Shown here: in pieces, positions 26,921-34,630 of the stretch
How the letters are laid out: each line of letters begins with the position of its first letter
How positions within the stretch are numbered: position 1 is the stretch's first letter
Source of the DNA: Parahaliea aestuarii
Lineage (GTDB): Bacteria > Pseudomonadota > Gammaproteobacteria > Pseudomonadales > Halieaceae
Direction of reading: 5' to 3'
DNA length: 64,000 bases
Assembly: GCF_008064635.1 (NCBI RefSeq)
Contig: NZ_VRYZ01000006.1
Span: forward strand, 310,001 to 374,000
The notes under the pieces: model-generated
Seen by the model: the letters and a program-made list of their open reading frames with translations, nothing else
Told to the model about the DNA's origin: nothing
The model's database searches: none
Program-made: the position numbers and the translations under genes

Positions 26921-27367
26921 TCAACAACGAGCCGCATCTTCAAAAAGCTGGCCGTGCGGGGAATCCGGCATGTATGTATGATCGCTGACGATCCGGCCTT
27001 CCTCATTGAATACCATGAACGCAGAGAATGGCCAGCCGCGGGACTCACCCTCCTTCGTTGTCATGCGCACCTCTCCTTCGAAGGCAACGGAATTTCCGCT
27101 TGCTATGACTGTCCCGAAGACGATTTTCCGTTCGGCATAAACCCCCTCAATCTGGAGCTCCGCCTTTCGCCAGGCCTGCTTGAAGTTTCCTTCCCCGGAA
27201 ACCCGGTGCCCCTGCAAAACTGCGACAACATCCGGCTCGTCCGCGTAGATTTCGTCAACCATTCGCGCAGCAGAACCCCCCGGGAGACGCCAGGCTTCTG
27301 CCCACGCTTTTATAACGCCCAGATTCCTCTGCTCCACTTCCAGCTGCTTACTGCTACCTGAAGTCAT
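26921..27367 (-). CDS. SnoaL/NTF2-like protein, cytoplasmic
   Basis: NTF2-fold protein of 148 residues without a signal peptide. Helix NLGVIKAWAEAWRLPGGSAARMVDEIYAD, then VVAVLQGHRVSGEG, KIVFGTVIASGNSVAFEGEV and WPFSAFMVFNEEGRIVSDHTYM follow the SnoaL pattern of a conical pocket. I start at ATG 27367, with AAGGTG upstream; this overlaps the end of the preceding peroxiredoxin-like gene by 14 bases, so they are translationally coupled. It is last in a three-gene minus-strand operon. The activity is unknown; isomerase, hydrolase or lyase are all possible. Confidence 0.8.
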   Translation of the reverse strand: MTSGSSKQLEVEQRNLGVIKAWAEAWRLPGGSAARMVDEIYADEPDVVAVLQGHRVSGEGNFKQAWRKAELQIEGVYAERKIVFGTVIASGNSVAFEGEVRMTTKEGESRGWPFSAFMVFNEEGRIVSDHTYMPDSPHGQLFEDAARC

Positions 27368-27881
27368 TTTTGTCACCTTCGTCGAATATTCCTGATTCTC
27401 TGATCTGGCCTGTAATGACCGCTGCGTCACTGACCTCATAAGCACCGGGTTCTTCGATATTGAGAATCCTGACAACCCGATCGACTGCGAGCAGCGAGAA
27501 CCGATGGCTCCGAAAGCCGAGAGCAAAGCGCGTACAGTCCATTTCCAGACCAAGTTGCGTGTGATACTCACATTGGCCATCGGCCAGCATCAGTATCTTA
27601 TTTCCCACTTCGCACCGCTCGCCCCATGCATGCATCACAAACGCGTCATTCACAGAAACACAACATATCGTGTCCACGCCGAGCGAAAACAGTTCCGATG
27701 AGTATCTTAGGTAGCTGGGAACCTGGAGTCGGGTGCTTTTCTCCGTGAATGCTCCGGGGCAGGAAAAAAGCACCACCGATTTTCCGCTAAACAGGTCGGC
27801 GGCGCTGACAATGGCAGGCCCGCTTGCTTCCAGCACTCTGAACACTCCATCTGGCAATTTCGATCCGGTGTCTATTCTCAC
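27354..27881 (-). CDS. Peroxiredoxin-5-like protein without the peroxidatic cysteine
   Basis: Thioredoxin-fold protein of about 175 residues that follows the Prx5 pattern closely: KSVVLFSCPGAFTEKSTRLQVPSY, then GVDTICCVSVNDAFVMHAWGE. In true Prx5 the site is PGAFTPTCS; here it reads PGAFTEKST, so the peroxidatic Cys is Ser49 and the active Pro is Glu. The only nearby Cys is Cys41, before PGAF. Peroxidase activity by the normal route is therefore unlikely. The start is probably GTG 27881 with GGGGAG five bases upstream; GTG 27902 is the other option. It lies between an epoxide-hydrolase-like gene and a SnoaL gene, which suggests a role in the pathway or a binding function. Confidence 0.8.
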   Translation of the reverse strand: MRIDTGSKLPDGVFRVLEASGPAIVSAADLFSGKSVVLFSCPGAFTEKSTRLQVPSYLRYSSELFSLGVDTICCVSVNDAFVMHAWGERCEVGNKILMLADGQCEYHTQLGLEMDCTRFALGFRSHRFSLLAVDRVVRILNIEEPGAYEVSDAAVITGQIRESGIFDEGDKNDFR

Positions 27882-27974
27882 TCTGACTCCCCGCTCAAGC
27901 ACTGCCTGACATGAATCGGCTGCGCGCCACCAAGTACATATCTGCTTCTGCCCCGCATTTAACTCACCACCGCA

Positions 27975-28361
27975 TTATTCAGACAGCGTATCCATCTGCG
28001 AAACCAGTTGTGCCCTGTCGTAGTACTCCCGCCAACTGACAACATGCGCCCCTTCCACATCCAGTACCGCAGCTACGGGAATTTCCCCGCGCCGGCCGTT
28101 CACTTCAAAAACATCCAATCGTTCCAGAAATACCGTATTGCCACATACTGCAATATTCCTGAGATTCAGCTTTAACATACCGGCACCACCGAACAGCCTG
28201 GTTAAATGCGCATTCAATGCTTCCCGACCCTTGGTCGGCGATCGATTCATCATGCTGTGAAACTCGCCATCCTCACTGAATATCCCGACGATGGCATCAA
28301 CATCCAGCCCATTCCAGGCGATGACCATTTCATGGACTACAGATAGGGGATTACTTGTCAT
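27975..28361 (-). CDS. Limonene-1,2-epoxide-hydrolase-like protein
   Basis: Small NTF2-fold protein (128 residues) of the limonene-1,2-epoxide hydrolase type. The Arg-x-Asp pair of the active site is kept (LERLDVF, R81 and D83, matching R99/D101 of the Rhodococcus enzyme). The third acid is Glu112 in WREYYD where the reference has Asp, and the water-holding Tyr/Asn pair aligns with Phe34 and Ser36. ATG 28361 has GGAGG eight bases upstream; the longer frame adds a poor leader. First gene of an operon with the peroxiredoxin-like and SnoaL genes, behind a dyad-bearing promoter. It could hydrolyse an epoxide or act as an isomerase. Confidence 0.7.
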   Translation of the reverse strand: MTSNPLSVVHEMVIAWNGLDVDAIVGIFSEDGEFHSMMNRSPTKGREALNAHLTRLFGGAGMLKLNLRNIAVCGNTVFLERLDVFEVNGRRGEIPVAAVLDVEGAHVVSWREYYDRAQLVSQMDTLSE

Positions 28362-28452
28362 AACTACGCCCTCCAGAGAAGCAGGTATATCAGCGGAGTA
28401 ACTCTTGTACACCGACAACCGATAGAGTATCGGCATGGCACCGACAATTCTA

Positions 28453-28482
28453 CTACTATATTGCAAGCTATAGTAGACCCAA
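28453..28482 (-). promoter_or_regulatory. Promoter with 24-base dyad before the epoxide-hydrolase-like operon
   Basis: Minus strand: -35 TTGGGT (28482-28477), 16-base spacer, -10 TATAGT (28460-28455). The dyad CTACTATA-N8-TATAGTAG (28453-28476) covers the spacer and -10, the usual place for a repressor. The gap 28362-28587 holds no gene and is very AT-rich. Confidence 0.65.
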
Positions 28483-28587
28483 CCTTCAACGTAGATCGTA
28501 TATAAAGATAACCTAGAGAATTATTTGATATTAGTATTTATATTTCTAGTATTTTTGCGATAGCTATATACAGGGCGCCACCACTTT

Positions 28588-29031
28588 CTACAGAATCATT
28601 GCGGTAGCGGTGCCACTGGCAATCAACTTGCCATCTGCGGATAGGATTCGTCCAGTCACGGTACCCAAGCGCCGCCCCCTGTGCTCAACACTGGCCTCAA
28701 CCGAGACATCCGGATCTCCCTGGCGAAGCGACCGCAGGAACTTTACTGCCAGATCAACGATCGTATGACGCTCACCGGGTGCCAGTGTTGTCATTGCGGC
28801 GCCCCCCATGGCCGTATCGAGTAGCGAAGCCAGTGCACCGCCGTGAACGCCACCGATAAGGTTTATATGGCTCTCTTGCGGCGTATAGATATAAACAACA
28901 CTACCCTCCGCAATGCTGGCGACTTCATAGCCGAGATTGGCTGCCATACCGAAGCGCGCTTCGACATCGCGCTCGAACAGCCGCATTCTCTCAAGTCCGC
29001 TGAGGTGACCATACTCCTTATGATAATCAAT
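28588..29031 (-). CDS. PaaI-type hotdog-fold thioesterase
   Basis: Acyl-CoA thioesterase of the PaaI/4HBT hotdog family, 147 residues. The core motif INLIGGVHGGALASLLDTAMGGAA carries the GGxxxxLLDxA pattern of the family, followed by TIVDLAVKFLRSL and VEHRGRRLGTVTGRIL. The catalytic acid is expected at the Asp of LLDTAMGG. I start at ATG 29031, which overlaps the ligase stop region, giving translational coupling. It closes the operon PaaN-like ALDH, thiolase, ligase, thioesterase and probably frees CoA from dead-end thioesters. The substrate is unknown. Confidence 0.87.
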   Translation of the reverse strand: MDYHKEYGHLSGLERMRLFERDVEARFGMAANLGYEVASIAEGSVVYIYTPQESHINLIGGVHGGALASLLDTAMGGAAMTTLAPGERHTIVDLAVKFLRSLRQGDPDVSVEASVEHRGRRLGTVTGRILSADGKLIASGTATAMIL

Positions 29032-30583
29032 CATCTGAAATTGCCTGCTCGTCGACCTGACCCATCTGCTTTTGTAGCTGCTGCTGAACTTCACGCCGAA
29101 CGACTTTCCCCACCGCGTTTCTGGGTATCTGACGCCAGAAGTGAAAAGCCTTGGGGGTCTTCACCGGCCCGATACGCGCTTTGAGTGTCGCCTCAATGAA
29201 ATCTGCGCCAATGGACTCGGTGTCCTCCACCCGCAAGACCGCCTCCACCCGCTCCCCCCAGTAGGCATCCGGCATTGCAACCACCACGCATTCACGAATG
29301 CCTCCCAGATCCATCAACGCAGCCTCGACCTCGGCGGGATATACATTAAAACCACCGGTGATGATCACCTCTTTCGCCCTGCCACAGATATAAAGATAGC
29401 CGGCGTCATCCAGGTACCCCAGATCGCCTGTATACAGCCAACCGTCACGAAGAGCTTCTGCGGTCTGCTTCGGAGCCTCGAAGTAGCCCGAAGTCACCAG
29501 CGCGCCCTTCACTGTTATCTCGCCGATTTCCCCCGGAGCCAGGGCGCCACCTTGCCGATCACGAATCTCAATCTGGACATGTGGGCCAGCCCGCCCGACC
29601 GAAGCTCGCAACTCCGGCCGGCACATCTCATCGGAGCCAAGCATGGTAATCACCATCGGCGCTTCTGTCTGGCCGTAGACGGTCGAGACACAGGGACCCA
29701 GTACAGCCTGTGCCGCCGCGATGCGCTCTCCCGGCATTGGCGCCGCGCCGTAAGTGATATGACGCAGACTACGGAACGCCTCGGGTGAACTTTCAGGCGC
29801 TTCTATCAGCTTGTAGATAAGGGTTGGCGGCATAAAGCTCACACTTACCCGTCGTTCCGTTATCAGCTGCACCAGGTGATGAGGTTCCGCCGATTGCGTA
29901 AGAACATGCCGACCACCGGCCGCCAGGAGCGGCAGGATATAGTGCGCCGCGCCATGCGTGAGAGGTGCCACAGCGAGATTGGTATCAGAAGGGCCCAGGC
30001 GATAGAAAGTATCAAAAGTTGCAATTACCGCTGCGACATTCCGGTAGCTCTGCAGTACTCCCTTGGGTTCGCCGGTAGTACCGCCGGTGAACTTGATAGC
30101 CATCAATTCATCCAGTGGCGGCCTGTCCGGGACGAACGGCTGGTCAAGGTGCGGTGTCAGCAGATAGTCAACACTATCCTTGGCGTCCGGTGCCGCGTCC
30201 AGGTACCTTGTTTCCACCGTGCAGTCAGACAGCGCCGACGCCGAGTAAACATCCACCAGTAACAAGGCCGGCTGCACCCGTTTCAAAGCAGCGAGATTCG
30301 TCTGGACCCCATTGCGCGGATTTACCGGCACCCAGACGCGTCCAGCCAGTAGTACGGCGAGGAAGGCGCAAAGGTGATCACAGCTGTTACGCGCACAGAT
30401 GGCAACGCAGCCGCCCATCGGTACTTGCTCGACTATCGCAGCAGCAAGCGCTTCGCTGCGCCGGGTCAGTTCCCGATAGGTGAGTTGGACGCTTTCATCT
30501 TCGGCAGCAATCGCATCAGGATCAATGGCCAGTCCGCGATAGAGGCAATCAACCGGGTGATAATGTTCAAGCTGGTCTGTCAT
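29027..30583 (-). CDS. AMP-dependent acyl-CoA ligase, copy 1
   Basis: Class I adenylate-forming enzyme (518 residues) that joins a carboxylic acid to CoA. P-loop IKFTGGTTGEPKG, A5 region YGQTEAPM, the A7 motif YTGDLGYLD, hinge GRAKEVIITGGFNVYPAEVE and catalytic lysine in IPRNAVGKVVR are all intact. ATG 30583 follows the thiolase TGA by one base; the longer open frame is not supported. Some motifs (AEVEAAL, MPDAYWGERVEAVL) are those of medium-chain or aromatic acyl ligases, but specificity is open. Base composition changes around here: genes to its left (lower coordinates) are less GC-rich. Confidence 0.93.
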   Translation of the reverse strand: MTDQLEHYHPVDCLYRGLAIDPDAIAAEDESVQLTYRELTRRSEALAAAIVEQVPMGGCVAICARNSCDHLCAFLAVLLAGRVWVPVNPRNGVQTNLAALKRVQPALLLVDVYSASALSDCTVETRYLDAAPDAKDSVDYLLTPHLDQPFVPDRPPLDELMAIKFTGGTTGEPKGVLQSYRNVAAVIATFDTFYRLGPSDTNLAVAPLTHGAAHYILPLLAAGGRHVLTQSAEPHHLVQLITERRVSVSFMPPTLIYKLIEAPESSPEAFRSLRHITYGAAPMPGERIAAAQAVLGPCVSTVYGQTEAPMVITMLGSDEMCRPELRASVGRAGPHVQIEIRDRQGGALAPGEIGEITVKGALVTSGYFEAPKQTAEALRDGWLYTGDLGYLDDAGYLYICGRAKEVIITGGFNVYPAEVEAALMDLGGIRECVVVAMPDAYWGERVEAVLRVEDTESIGADFIEATLKARIGPVKTPKAFHFWRQIPRNAVGKVVRREVQQQLQKQMGQVDEQAISDD

Positions 30584-30584
30584 G

Positions 30585-31826
30585 TCAGCGCTGCAGCACC
30601 GTGACGACAGTCGCGGCCTCCTCAACCTCGTAGAAACCACCGCCGTTTTCGGCAACGGCCACTCTGGCTGCTTCCACTTGCCGCTTCCCGGCCCGGCCGC
30701 GCAGCTGGGTAGCCAGTTCAACCAGCTGTGCAACGCCCGTGGCACCGACCGGATGTCCCTTGGAAACAAGGCCTCCTGACGGGTTGACGGGAACCCTTCC
30801 CCCGAGCGCGGTGGCACCACTCTCACTGAAAGGCCCTCCTTCACCTACCGGGCACAAACCGAGGTTTTCAATCTGCTGAATCTCGGCGAAGGCTGATGCA
30901 TCGTGGAGCTCGACTACATCTATATCCGCGGGATCAATACCGGCCTGTTCGTAAGCAGCGAATGCGGCACGCCGGCCGAGGTGGCGCTCATAGTCTGCTG
31001 CCTCTCGCTGCGTGCCGCTGACCAGGCTGATGCCGGCGACACGCACCGGGGCGCGGTCGCGAAAGCGATTTAACACGCGTTCGCTGCAGACAACCAGCGC
31101 CGCGGCGCCGTCGCTGACCGGCGCGCACATGGAGCGGGTGAAGGGCCAGCTGATGAGCTTGTCTGCGAGCACTTCATCCGCGCTCATGTTGTGCTGGTAC
31201 TGGGATTGCGGGTTCATCGTCGAGTGCCAGTGATTCTTGGCGGCCACCGCAGCCAGCTGGCGCTGGGTGGTGCCGAAGGTTTTCATATGCAGCCGGGCGA
31301 ACGCGGCGTACATATCCATGAAGAAACTGTGCTCGCCAGTTTTGGCGCCGCGCAATGCAGCGGGAATCAGGTCCGCCGCCATGGCGGCAAGCCGCGCGCG
31401 GGTCTCGTCCACTGTGTAAATGTCAGTGCCTCCAAGGAATGCCCGCAGCATCGCCTCCGGGCGATCGGGGAAAAACATTTTCTCCGCCCCCAGCACCAGC
31501 GCGATGTCACACAAACCGGCACGCAGGTGCGCATAGGCCTGCAGCAGCGCGGTACTGCCACTGGCACAGGCATTTTCCACATTCGCTATGGCGATGCCTT
31601 CAAATCCCATACTGCGCAGCGCGCACTGGCCGCGCACTGTGTTCTGGCCTTCCAGCAGAGCCTGCCGGGTGTTTGAAAACCAGGCGGCTTCGATATCACC
31701 GACGGTCAGGCCGGCATCTTTCAGTGCGGCCTCAACCGCCTCCCGACTGAGGTCCTTGACCGATCGTTGCGGGAACTTGCCGAGCGCCGTCATGCCAACG
31801 CCGACGATAAAAACGCCATCGCCCAT
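30585..31826 (-). CDS. SCP-x type thiolase, HDAS variant
   Basis: Thiolase-fold enzyme of the sterol-carrier-protein-x group, 413 residues. The acyl-accepting cysteine is in VENACASGS (Cys87), and GHPVGATG is intact. In the usual HDCF motif of this group the reading is ELHDASAFAE, so the second cysteine is Ala. The thiolysis chemistry may thus be altered, as in the aldolase-like members of the group. ATG 31826 has AGAAGG eight bases upstream; a GTG three codons before is weaker. It sits 12 bases after the ALDH gene and one base before the ligase. Confidence 0.88.
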   Translation of the reverse strand: MGDGVFIVGVGMTALGKFPQRSVKDLSREAVEAALKDAGLTVGDIEAAWFSNTRQALLEGQNTVRGQCALRSMGFEGIAIANVENACASGSTALLQAYAHLRAGLCDIALVLGAEKMFFPDRPEAMLRAFLGGTDIYTVDETRARLAAMAADLIPAALRGAKTGEHSFFMDMYAAFARLHMKTFGTTQRQLAAVAAKNHWHSTMNPQSQYQHNMSADEVLADKLISWPFTRSMCAPVSDGAAALVVCSERVLNRFRDRAPVRVAGISLVSGTQREAADYERHLGRRAAFAAYEQAGIDPADIDVVELHDASAFAEIQQIENLGLCPVGEGGPFSESGATALGGRVPVNPSGGLVSKGHPVGATGVAQLVELATQLRGRAGKRQVEAARVAVAENGGGFYEVEEAATVVTVLQR

Positions 31827-31838
31827 CTCAAACACCTT

Positions 31839-33509
31839 CTAGCTGCGCATGAACTTGCTTTGCACGATGCGAAAGCGCGAAGTGACAAACGCCAGGTCCG
31901 CCAGGCAGGCATTGCCGGCGGGATTGAGCCCGGTGACGTGGAAGTCGGAGTAGGCCGCGGCAAAGTTGATCGGCATGCCGTGGAGATTTACCGCCACCGA
32001 CGCGCCCACCGCATGATAGGCCTCTACTGCCGCTTCGATAAAAGACTCGTCCACAGAGTACACATGGGAGGTAATGGCGCCACAGTCCCGCGCGTTGGCG
32101 GTGGCGTCCGCCAGGCAGGCTTCAGCCGAGCTGTTGGCGATCAGAAAGGAGACCGGACCAAAGACCTCTTGGCGATAGAGTTCGCGGTCGCTTTCCGTCG
32201 CCGCTATCACCAGCGGTGACGCGGTTCGCGCCTCGGGAAACTCTGCATAGTGCAGCGGCGCCGAGTCCCTGAGGATGCGATCACCGGCCAGCTCCCGGTA
32301 GCGGGCAATATTGTCGGTCACCGAGGGATCAAACAGCGTCCCGCACAATGTGGCGGCGCGCCGCGGATCAGCCAGCCACCCGTCAACAGCCTCGCAGATC
32401 GCCGCCTGCACCTGCGCCAGCGGCACACGTTCACCGGCGACTTTCACCCCCGCCGCAGGCAGATGAATGTTCTGCACACTGGTACACATCTGCGCCGATG
32501 CCTGGCACAGGGACTGGGCGATGGCCCGCGCGGTGGCCGCGAGATCGTCAGTGGACTCCAGCACCACAGAATTGCAGCCGGCGGTCTCGGTGTACACCTG
32601 CTTGCCCGGGCAGTTCTGCTCAAGGTAACTGCCAAAACGCGGGCTGCCGGTGAAATCGATAATCGCCGTGTCGGGGTGCTCCACCAGGGCCAGCGCGGCG
32701 GGCGCCGCGCGGGTGTCGGCGACCATGGTCACCAGGTTGGGATCGAAACCGACCTCCTCCAGCACGGCGCGACACACCTTCGCGACCATGGCGACCGGCA
32801 GGGTCGCCGCGGGATGTGGCTTGAGTATCACCGGGTTCCCTGTCGCCAGCGAGGCGCACAGGGCGGGGTAGGTGTTCCACAGGGGGAAGGTTGCACAGCA
32901 AATCACCACCGACACGCCGCGCGGTACCAGGCGATAGCGCTTGTCGAGGCAGGCGGCGCCGTCGCCGCCGAAGCTGCGCTCCCAGCTTGCCGTTTCCGGC
33001 ACATCACTCATCGCCTTGTGGGCGTAGGCCAGTGCCTCCAGGCCCCGGTCCAGGGCGTTGGCGCCGCTGCCGGCAAAGGCCATCACGTAGGACTGGCCGG
33101 AGGTATGCATGGTGGCGTGGGCATTGGCAAACAACTGCTCGCCGCAGCGCTGCAGTATTTCCAGACAGACACCCATCCGCTGCTGCGGGCTGGCCGCCGC
33201 CCAGTCTTTGCGGCCTGCGGCGATGGCCCCGAACAGCGCTTCCGGCGCCGGTGCCTCATAGCGAATGCCCAGCGGCTTGCCGGTATAGGGCGAGACCTCT
33301 TCTCCCACCCAGTCCGACACGCCCGGCTGGCCCAGGCTGAAGTCATTGCCCAGCATGGCCTCGAATGCGGCGCGCCCGGCGGCAGGCTTCTCTTCGCCGT
33401 GGACCTTGGTGCTGGGGCTTTCCGGCCAGCCGCTCCAGGAGTAGCGCCTGGCGCAGGCGTCGATGGCTTTGTCCAGCAGGGGACGGTGTTGGGAAAACCA
33501 GTCAGTCAT
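31839..33509 (-). CDS. paaN: PaaN-like aldehyde dehydrogenase
   Basis: NAD(P)-dependent aldehyde dehydrogenase of the phenylacetate-degradation PaaN type, 556 residues. It begins with the characteristic YSWSGWPESPSTKVHGEE, then ATMHTSGQSYVMAFAG and CATFPLWNTYPALCASLATGNPVILKPHP; the Glu base is in YTETAGCNS and the nucleophile is Cys in SAQMCTSVQN. ATG 33509 with GAGGTG upstream is preferred over a longer frame. No other paa genes are present, so it more likely oxidises an aldehyde made by the carotenoid/stilbene oxygenase encoded on the same strand at 37-38.5 kb. First gene of the four-gene operon; a dyad lies 48 bases upstream. Confidence 0.87.
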   Translation of the reverse strand: MTDWFSQHRPLLDKAIDACARRYSWSGWPESPSTKVHGEEKPAAGRAAFEAMLGNDFSLGQPGVSDWVGEEVSPYTGKPLGIRYEAPAPEALFGAIAAGRKDWAAASPQQRMGVCLEILQRCGEQLFANAHATMHTSGQSYVMAFAGSGANALDRGLEALAYAHKAMSDVPETASWERSFGGDGAACLDKRYRLVPRGVSVVICCATFPLWNTYPALCASLATGNPVILKPHPAATLPVAMVAKVCRAVLEEVGFDPNLVTMVADTRAAPAALALVEHPDTAIIDFTGSPRFGSYLEQNCPGKQVYTETAGCNSVVLESTDDLAATARAIAQSLCQASAQMCTSVQNIHLPAAGVKVAGERVPLAQVQAAICEAVDGWLADPRRAATLCGTLFDPSVTDNIARYRELAGDRILRDSAPLHYAEFPEARTASPLVIAATESDRELYRQEVFGPVSFLIANSSAEACLADATANARDCGAITSHVYSVDESFIEAAVEAYHAVGASVAVNLHGMPINFAAAYSDFHVTGLNPAGNACLADLAFVTSRFRIVQSKFMRS

Positions 33510-33556
33510 GGCGGCGCACCTCGGCATAAAGGAATTGCAAGATGCCACAGCATAGT

Positions 33557-33569
33557 CTTGTTATGCAAG
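33557..33569. promoter_or_regulatory. Candidate operator, dyad CTTG-N5-CAAG (site 1)
   Basis: CTTGTTATGCAAG, minus-strand reading CTTGCATAACAAG, lies between the regulator gene and the PaaN-like gene it precedes. It differs at one position of 13 from 38635-38647. Confidence 0.5.
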
Positions 33570-33586
33570 TATTTATATTTATAGTG

Positions 33587-34537
33587 CTATCCGGAACTTC
33601 TGACAGCCTTGCGCTCCAGGTTGAGAATCGTGAAATCCACTTCATCCGGGCGCACTTCTTCACCGCATTGATCGCACACAACCCGGCCTTGCAGGGCGTG
33701 GCCACAGGCCGTGTGGGTCAACTCCATCGGCGGGCCAGCGCCGTCCGGATCGCACCAGCGGTCACCCCACTGCAGTACGGTGAGGAACCAGGGAAAGAGA
33801 TCCCAGCCCTTGTCGGTGAGAAAATACTCGTGGCGCAGCGGGCGCTGCTGATAGGGCCGGGTTTCGAAAATCCCCTGCTCCACCAGGAAGCGCATGCGGT
33901 CCGCGAGGATATTGGTGGCCACCGGCAATTCCCGGCGAAACTCGTCAAAACGGTGAAGATCGTGAAAGGCCAGTGCAATCACATTGGCCGTCCAGCGATC
34001 GCCCACCAGGTTCACCAAGTTGCGGTAGACATGCCGCTCACTGGGAATGGCATCGGCTGACAGGGAGGAGCGGCGGCGCACTTTCTTGTCGCGCACGTCG
34101 CGGGTTGCCCCCGGTCCCGGCTGAAAACTCACATCGCGCCCATCGACAGCGCCGTGACAGTGACCGCACGTCATCAGCGGCTCGAAGCGCTTGCCACAGT
34201 TGCGATGCACCAGCCTTACCGCCTGGATATCCGGGGTGTCGTAGTAGCGGTCCTCCCACGCCACCGCCATCAGGGCGTTGTGATAGAGGTCCACCGATTT
34301 GTGCGTCAGGTGGTAGCTGGGATGGCGCGCACCGCCGCGCCGCCGCAAACAGTCGTGATCCTGCAACCATTTGAGGCGGTCCGACAGGACGCCACGGGAA
34401 ATACCGGTTTCCTGCAAAATACCGCCAAAGGAGTTAATCCCCCAGAACACTTCCTGCAGGATCAGCAGACACCACTTGTCCCCTATCTGGTCCAGCGCCC
34501 GGTTGATGGAGCTGGCGCGTGTTGTCAATTCAGTCAT
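33587..34537 (-). CDS. Double HxlR-type transcriptional regulator with repeated Cys/His motifs, copy 2
   Basis: A 316-residue regulator with two HxlR winged-helix units. Unit 1 has LDQIGDKWCLLILQEVFWGINSF and VLSDRLKWL; unit 2 has VNLVGDRWTANVIALAFHDLHRF and ILADRMRFL. Each is followed by the same pattern: HRNCGK then CGHC, and HTACGH then CDQC, that is one His and three Cys placed to bind a metal. The N-terminus MTELTTRASSINRALDQIGD starts at ATG 34537. It lies inside the minus-strand series between the TonB receptor and PaaN genes and is the obvious controller of the dyads at 33.56 and 38.64 kb; that link is inferred. It could sense a CoA thioester, an aldehyde or metal/redox state. Confidence 0.87.
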   Translation of the reverse strand: MTELTTRASSINRALDQIGDKWCLLILQEVFWGINSFGGILQETGISRGVLSDRLKWLQDHDCLRRRGGARHPSYHLTHKSVDLYHNALMAVAWEDRYYDTPDIQAVRLVHRNCGKRFEPLMTCGHCHGAVDGRDVSFQPGPGATRDVRDKKVRRRSSLSADAIPSERHVYRNLVNLVGDRWTANVIALAFHDLHRFDEFRRELPVATNILADRMRFLVEQGIFETRPYQQRPLRHEYFLTDKGWDLFPWFLTVLQWGDRWCDPDGAGPPMELTHTACGHALQGRVVCDQCGEEVRPDEVDFTILNLERKAVRSSG

Positions 34538-34630
34538 AAAGCCACCCGGCAACAACAAGCGGCTATTGTGCCCAATGCCGGCATCGAATTCATACCGGCA
34601 AAAGGGCGAAGGGCTGCAGCGACTGGAACG

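Noticed and set aside
27354-27881. Frameshift or sequencing error explaining the missing Prx cysteine
   Set aside because: The frame is continuous with normal Prx residues on both sides and the Ser codon AGC is not one base from a shift that would restore PTCS.
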